Shown in pieces: positions 58,610-64,000 of a DNA stretch of 64,000 nt (position 1 is the stretch's first letter; every line of letters starts with the position of its first letter). The translations under genes were made by a program, and so were the position numbers. The stretch covers positions 1 through 64,000 of the forward strand of contig JAHNUO010000062.1 in the NCBI GenBank assembly GCA_019787685.1. Reading direction: 5' to 3'. This DNA is from Chiua virens. Taxonomy: Eukaryota > Basidiomycota > Agaricomycetes > Boletales > Boletaceae. The notes beneath the pieces were generated by a model. It made no database searches and was not told the origin of the DNA. It saw only the letters and a program-made list of their open reading frames with translations.

Positions 58610-61600
58610 ATGTCGGGACAACCTAGCAACTTATCCCTTGATCCAACTGTCGCAAATGAGACGTTCACGACACTTGCTCTTGTTGATCACGAACTACACT
58701 TGCGCACAAAGAGAATCTCCCAAATGGTAGACGGACTGGATGCGCAGGGGGCACAAGATAAGGTGTTAGTGGCCCTGACGGACGAAGAGAGTTGGCTTAG
58801 AGAGCACTCACAGAAGGTTGCAGAAATGGAAACCAGCGGGGATGAGGTGAACGAGATCCTTCGCAGTGAGCTGGGAGAGAACTTAGCCCAGGTTCAACTC
58901 GCGATAACAAGCATTAAGGGGACCTTGGCTGCTCGGAGCCCAGAGGACCTCCTCCATGGAGAGACTTCTGCAGAATTCGTCGACACTGGCAAGTTAATGC
59001 TTCCAAAATCACGATACTGATTGCTTACCACATTTGATAGAGGAGAAGTTTCAGCAGAGCTTCCACAATGCGAACCCGGCTATCTTGTTGTCGATGCTTG
59101 TTGCAGCGATTTTGGACGTCTTCGGACATGTTGCTCGGCCGTGGTGTAATGCTCTCTTGGAGTTCCTCAACCTTCTTCTGTCGACTCCACTGGGTGGCAA
59201 TAAAGAGAACTTTTCTCCTGGCTCAATTGAGTCGAACAGGAAATTCATTCCTGGTGACATACGCACCATCCAGAAAAAATTTGACCTCCAACCCGCCACA
59301 GTCACTTATGCAACCTGCATACGGTGTTCCTACACACATGCCCCATTGCAGTCCCCCAACAGAAAGCGCCAATCTTATCCAGACCGCTGCACGTATCAGA
59401 AATATCCAGGTGGGAAGATATGCAACCAAGCGTTAGTGAAGACTATCCGAAAGAATGGGGAGAAAATCCACGTACCGATCAAACCATTTGTCGTACATGA
59501 CTACAAGGACTTCATGGCGAATATGTTAGCTCGCCCTGGAATGGAGGCAGCTTTGGAACGAGGGACTATGTTGAATGAAAGGCATCAGCTCTGGGACGTG
59601 AAGGATGGTACTGCAATAACGGAGATCAACGGACTCGATGGCAAACTGTTCATGGACGGTTTGAAAAGGAGCGATCTTAGGCTTGCCTGGAGTCTGTCTG
59701 TAGACTGGTTCAACCCGCACACCAACAAGATCTCTGGGAAAAGGAAATCGGTAGGGTCGATGTCGATGGCACTCCTCAACCTCCCTCCAAGTCTCCGCTA
59801 CAAGGCAGAAAATATTTACCTAGTAGGCGTCATACCCGGTCCCCGAGAGCCTTCCGTGGACGAAATAAACCACTTTTTACGGCCCCTCGTTGACTACTTC
59901 TTGCCTGCTTGGCAGAGTGGCACGTGGTTTTCAAGAACTACTGGTCATCCCACCGGTCGCCTTGTCCGGTCCGTAATTGCGTTGGCTGTCAATGACCTAC
60001 CAGCAGCCCGGAAGACCACCGGCTTCGCTGCGCCAACTGCAAAGCATCTTTGCAATCTCTGTTGGTTACAGAAGTCAGAGATCAGCGATTTCGAATGCGA
60101 TCACTGGAGGCGACGAACACGATTGGAACATTTGAGGAATGCCGAGCGGTGGCGAGACGCTAAAAACCAAACGGAGAGGGATCGGATGTTCAAAGAGACT
60201 GGAGTGCGGTGGTCTGAGTTGCTTCGCTTGCCGTACTGGGACCCCACTCGCTTCGTGGTGATAGACGGCATGCACAACCTCTTCCTGGGATTAGCCCAAT
60301 TCCATTTCAGAGACTTGATCGTTGTCGACAAGCAGGCGAATCAAGACTTACGCCACCATAACCCCAAGCCTGTCGGCGAGCCTGCGAGCCCGGCAGAACT
60401 GGATCAAGGGAGGACCATTCTCAGAGGGAAACCGACCACAACAGCACTGACCCGCTTACGTGCATCTGTCTTGCGGGCATTGGTTGACGAGAACGGCATA
60501 CTTGATACGGTCAAATCGTTACGCAAATATCCTACGAAAAAAGAGCTGATTCAAGTACTGTTGGTGAGATACACAAACGAAGTACTTGTAACTTTTAAAC
60601 TTACCTCACATAAGTCTTCATCCACTCAGAACACCACTCCAGGGGTCGATGAGATCCGGGTTCACCCGATGGTTCCCCTCATCGGAGACGAATTTGTTGA
60701 TGAATGTGAAACGTCTCTGGCGGCTAACGAGAAGTCTTGTGAACCATTGGTCAACAAAGAGATCGGCGAGATCCAGACATACCTGGACTCCATTGTACGG
60801 CCGACTTGGCAGAGGGGCCCACCCACTAACCTTGGTGACGCAGAGCACAGAAAGCTGAAGGCTGAGCAATGGCGGTCGGCGATCGAGTTTGACCTTCCGG
60901 TGATATTGTGCCGATTGTGGGGGTCTGATGAATCCGGAGGTAACGAGAAGGATGCAAGGAGAAAGAAACTGGCTCACAGCACGATGCTCCTAGCCATGGC
61001 AGTAAGGTGGGGCACTTCCCATGTAACCTCAGAAATCCACGGTCATCAGTACAAGCGGTACATGAAGGCATACCTTGAAAGCGTGAGGGACATTTTCCCA
61101 AAGCTTCGCTGGCGACCAAATCACCATGCAGCATTACACATCAACGAGTTTTTCAGCAGATACGGTCCAATGCGTGGTTGGTGGATGTTCCCCTTCGAGC
61201 GCATTATTGGCATGTTGCAAAAAACTAAGACTAATCATAAAATGGGTAAGCTTGTATTTTTCGAGACGAAAGCATGCTAACTGAGGGCCAGGGGAACTGG
61301 AGGAAACTATGCTGGTCCGCTTCTGTGCAGCGGCGAGAATGAAAGCCATGCTGACTGACCCAATTTCCCCTGAAATCATCCGGAAAGCAGGTGCAATCAT
61401 GCAGAGGTGTGCAGCAGTGCACGAGCGCACATTTTTCGAATCTCCCATCAGTCTCTTTTCACTTCCTGACCCAGATCAAGAACCGGCATTTCAGATCGAG
61501 GGGAAAGTAGAGGAAAGATCGCCACCGAAGGATGTATATCTCGCAATGCAAGTTAGCGGAGTGAAGAGCTCACTGGACGATAAGATCAAAACCTACAAAC

Positions 61601-61959
61601 GTTGTACGATTGCGGGAACACGCTACACCACGAATGCAACATTACCGAGGGACGCGAGCATTTTCTTTGAACACGAAGGAGGTACCTTTCCGGGGAGGAT
61701 CGAGTACATCTTTTCTGTCACTGCAGGTCAGGGCGCTGAAGATTACTTCTTCGCAATTCGAAGGTACCTACCCGTGCCGGCTGAGGTAAAAGACCCCTTC
61801 CTCGCATATAGAGACTTCGGCGCTGCATTATGGCAGGAGAAGGGGAGAGATAATTTGGAAGTCGTCTCTGGGAAGAGCATTGTTTCCCATGCGATCAGTA
61901 TGATCTGGCAGGACGGACTCCTAGTGGTAAAACCGTTGAACAGTATTGACATGACGTGA
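58610..61959 (+). CDS. Plavaka/tnp2-type (CACTA-like) transposase
   Basis: The main exon (about 59040-61243) reads in order: a Cys-rich segment TYATCIRCSYTHAPLQSP and YPDRCTYQ; the core WSLSVDWFNPHTNKISGKRK; VGSMSMALLNLPPSLRYK; ENIYLVGVIPGPREPSVDEI; FLRPLVDYFLPAW; NDLPAARKTTGFAAPTAKHL then CNLCWL; RWSELLRLPYWDPTRFVVID with GMHNLFLGL; and WRPNHHAALHINEFF, then MLQKTKTNHKMG. This is the tnp2/Plavaka transposase family of agaricomycetes. A GT-AG intron at 61244-61291 joins KMG to ELEETMLVRFCAAA and the C-terminal 220 residues. An optional intron lies at about 60567-60617. The first exon (58610 to about 59000; MSGQPSNLSLDP) joins through an uncertain splice. No stops interrupt the core, so it may be recent. 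Catalytic acidic residues were not individually confirmed. Confidence 0.87.
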
Positions 61960-62183
61960 ATGGGATAGTAAACTGTGTAAATAATACAACCAAGCACGTC
62001 GGAGGGGATGTACAAAATACTATTACAAGAGGTTATCAATGAATCTGCATACTAATCGAGAGAGCTGGCATTAGAGGGAGGAAATGTTAACACGCAGACC
62101 CTCCCTAGGGGGAGAGTGTGCTAGAAACTCAGCACAGACATGTTGATTGATCTCCAGATCATCTGTAACTAATTCAATGCTTT
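61960..62183. other. short spacer between convergent transposase and F-box genes
   Basis: It contains a stretch ACCCTCCCTAGGGGGAGAG (about 62099-62117) that is locally palindromic. This could be part of a transposon end, but no partner was found on the left side. Confidence 0.4.
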
Positions 62184-64000
62184 CTACGGATGGAAATGAT
62201 GAAAGCCATGTCCCACAGTGTGGCTACCAGGACTTTGAGTCCAACGATTTTGTAAAGAGCTGATGCAACCTACCAAGAGATTACTACTCTCTCTGAACAA
62301 CGAAAGAGAGAAAGGGTAATCGATGGTGAGCGCCCTGGTATCGCAGATCCGTTGTTCGCATTCGGGAACCTGGAGACTGGCTTCGGGGATATGGCTGAAT
62401 TGGCAGAACGCGATCCTCACATGAGACGCCTTTGGAAAGTAGTGGGTGCAATCCAAAATACGAGAGATGAGTGGCCGCTGGGAACTGGAGTCCACCAGAG
62501 ACACGGAAAGCGACTGAACTACTTCAGGAGTCTGGAGGTGCTTAGCGATCATGCAGATGTAGCCAGGGGGGCCGCCAAGATGATTCAACTTTGGAAGGTT
62601 GACTCGGAGTTGTCGTGTTCGATACCGGGATTCTTGCTTTCCATAAGTGCAGATGTCGAGCCTCTGCAGGGAGGGGTGGCGGTCCAAGAATGCCAGAAGG
62701 TCGCCAGCAGGGCATTCATAGTGTATCTGAAGACTTTGCAAGCGGGGGAAAGTTAATGTGCGGAGCAGCTTGCCCCACACTTGGCGGGGAAGCTCGACCC
62801 CGCGGAGAGAGAGGTGTTCAAGGGGGGAATTGATGAGGATGTCTACAGTGAAAGCAATAACCTGTGGGCTGAATGCGAAGTTGGTATTGAGCCGAAGGGT
62901 ACTGAGTTCACTATCCGCATGATGAGTCCCTCTTCCCTTCAGAGAAGGGAAACGGAGAGGGTGATTGGGGGGAGGTGACACACCGGTGAAGGAAAGCTCA
63001 CGGCATCTCAACGACTTGATCTCTTTGAGGACAAGGGAGATCAAAGACAGGGACAGGGAGCTTCCCTCCAACGAGAGATAGACAGTGTGAACACCAGTAA
63101 CGCGCGGTGAGTGCAGAAAGACAAGGAGGGCATGGAGATGAGAGTCCTGAGTAATCGTAAAGAAGCAACCCCGTGGAACCAAAAAGGAATCCAAGCGTAT
63201 CCAGACTAGAAGGGCTTCATATTGATTCTCTTTAACTGGGAGCCAAAAACGCCCAGCCGGATTAAAACCGGTAGCTGCAAGGCTGAGAGGACCAGCAATT
63301 TCTCTGAGCAGAATGCACGTCTGACTGCAAGCTTTCAAATCACAAACTTCGAGAAGACCGATCACTTGATAAATCACCTCATTTGGAAGCACAAGAATCG
63401 ATGTCGTGCTCTGAGTGACAAAATATGAGTGGAGAATCCACCAAACGGTCATAATACATACCTGAGGAATCGAGCGATAGGGTACGGTGATCTCAATGGA
63501 ACCTTGTCGTTCGCACGCGAGTTCCAAGGCAGGATGTGGCAAAGAGGGGGCCAGACGCTCCGATGTAGTGTCAAGAAGGGGGTGTTTGGAGGAAGGCGCC
63601 TCCACAGAATCCTCTCGCTTGCGTTTGAGACCCGAGGCAGGGAGAGACGACGAAGGATTGGATAAGGTGAGGGGGATAGTGTCCAAAAGAGGGCGTTTGA
63701 AGGAAGGTGCTTCAAGGATCTCCACGGTATCCTCTCGCTTGCATTTGAGACCAGAAGCAGGGAGAGATGGCGAAGACTCGGATGAGAGGAGGGGGATAGT
63801 GTCCAAAAGAGGGCATTTGGAGGAAGGTGCTTCGAGGATCTCCATGGAATCCTCTCGCTTGCGTTTGAGACTAGAAGCAAGGAGACTCGGAGATGGCGGA
63901 GACTCGGATGAAGGGAGGGGGATAGTGTCCAAAAGAGGGCATTTGGAGGAAGGTGCTTCGAGAATCTCCACGGAATCCTCTCGCTTGCGTTTGAGACCAG
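62184..64000 (-). CDS. F-box/LRR-like protein, 5' end beyond the window
   Basis: Exons on the minus strand are 63462 to beyond 64000 and 63410-62184. The 51-bp intron (GTATGT to CAG) is also open in frame. The N-terminal part consists of repeats of about 40 residues (see the repeat entry) with KRKRED clusters that could act as nuclear signals. After the intron comes an F-box: STTSILVLPNEVIYQVIGLL, then CDLKACSQTCILLREIAGP. About 330 residues follow with leucine-rich-repeat-like periodicity (SPLEHLSLRGVELPRQVWGK, FPRLQSLQIHYECP). F-box proteins recruit substrates to SCF ubiquitin ligases. Agaricomycetes carry large families of such genes, mostly uncharacterised. The start codon is not in the window. 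Confidence 0.82.
   Translation of the reverse strand, partial: GLKRKREDSVEILEAPSSKCPLLDTIPLPSSESPPSPSLLASSLKRKREDSMEILEAPSSKCPLLDTIPLLSSESSPSLPASGLKCKREDTVEILEAPSFKRPLLDTIPLTLSNPSSSLPASGLKRKREDSVEAPSSKHPLLDTTSERLAPSLPHPALELACERQGSIEITVPYRSIPQVCIMTVWWILHSYFVTQSTTSILVLPNEVIYQVIGLLEVCDLKACSQTCILLREIAGPLSLAATGFNPAGRFWLPVKENQYEALLVWIRLDSFLVPRGCFFTITQDSHLHALLVFLHSPRVTGVHTVYLSLEGSSLSLSLISLVLKEIKSLRCRELSFTGVSPPPNHPLRFPSLKGRGTHHADSELSTLRLNTNFAFSPQVIAFTVDILINSPLEHLSLRGVELPRQVWGKLLRTLTFPRLQSLQIHYECPAGDLLAFLDRHPSLQRLDICTYGKQESRYRTRQLRVNLPKLNHLGGPPGYICMIAKHLQTPEVVQSLSVSLVDSSSQRPLISRILDCTHYFPKASHVRIAFCQFSHIPEASLQVPECEQRICDTRALTIDYPFSLSLFRESSNLLVGCISSLQNRWTQSPGSHTVGHGFHHFHP
63540..64000 (-). repeat. coding minisatellite of about 120-126 bp inside the F-box gene
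   Basis: Four units read from the right edge: KRKREDSVEILEAPSSKCPL, KRKREDSMEILEAPSSKCPL, KCKREDTVEILEAPSFKRPL, and the shorter KRKREDSVEAPSSKHPL. Each continues with LDTIPL (LDTTS in the last) and a Ser/Pro linker. Unit lengths are about 42, 40 and 40 codons, so the frame is kept. The DNA copies are very similar (GGGGGATAGTGTCCAAAAG recurs at about 63671, 63788 and 63919), which indicates recent expansion. The array continues past the window edge. Confidence 0.9.

Noticed and set aside
1..64000. A prokaryotic-style defence system, CRISPR array or secondary-metabolite cluster
   Set aside because: Spliced genes throughout, no regular spacer array, and no NRPS, PKS, terpene-cyclase or linked transporter set. 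The ParB-like and HNH genes are single spliced fungal genes far apart.

Overview
The window looks like a chromosomal segment of a filamentous basidiomycete, most likely an agaricomycete. Genes are dense and on both strands. Most are split by many 47-65 bp GT-AG introns, and the recognisable families are typical of this group: a Kin1-type kinase, BET2, RTA1-like and AlkB-like proteins, a Zn2Cys6 regulator, an HNH_2 nuclease, F-box/LRR proteins and a Plavaka/tnp2 transposase. Gene models were built by hand from splice signals and reading-frame continuity. Exons are listed in each entry.

Layout. 1-8.2 kb is mostly repeats around one gene: a putative non-autonomous pogo-type element (247-1148), two related minisatellites of 70 and 74 bp (1.69-2.55 kb), a five-exon gene with a ParB/DGQHR-like motif (2.8-5.1 kb, minus), and a GTC-rich tract with an alternating A-B-A-B-A repeat (6.4-7.1 kb). 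8.2-9.6 kb holds a DUF952 relic and a pogo transposase relic. 11-15.1 kb is the kin1-like kinase. 16.1-17.4 kb is an RTA1-like membrane protein. 18.9-20.6 kb is a decayed GH35 beta-galactosidase. 21.7-25 kb is a large unknown membrane protein. 25.6-26.7 kb is an AlkB-like dioxygenase. 29.4-30.6 kb (unknown) and 31.3-32.6 kb (bet2) share a divergent promoter.

34.6-36.3 kb encodes a membrane-anchored histidine-phosphatase-like protein that has lost both catalytic motifs. 36.9-38.2 kb is an HNH_2 nuclease protein and 39.1-40.0 kb an FMN split-barrel protein. 41.6-49.8 kb is best read as one 24-exon Zn2Cys6 transcription factor of about 1530 aa. Its zinc cluster sits on two tiny exons separated by introns of about 570-710 bp, with an in-frame internal start that would give a form without the zinc cluster.

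50.8-52.8 kb is a CAT/condensation-fold acyltransferase. 53.0-56.5 kb holds an intact gene of a fungal-restricted family next to a truncated copy of it. 58.6-62.0 kb is a nearly intact Plavaka/tnp2 transposase. 62.2 kb to the right edge is an F-box/LRR gene with a coding minisatellite, cut by the window end.

How the genes relate: this is ordinary housekeeping and regulatory content (polarity kinase, Rab prenylation, alkylation repair, transcription) interrupted by accessory and mobile islands at both ends and around 18-21, 27-29 and 53-62 kb. There is no sign of an operon or a secondary-metabolite cluster. No tRNA, rRNA or CRISPR array was recognised.
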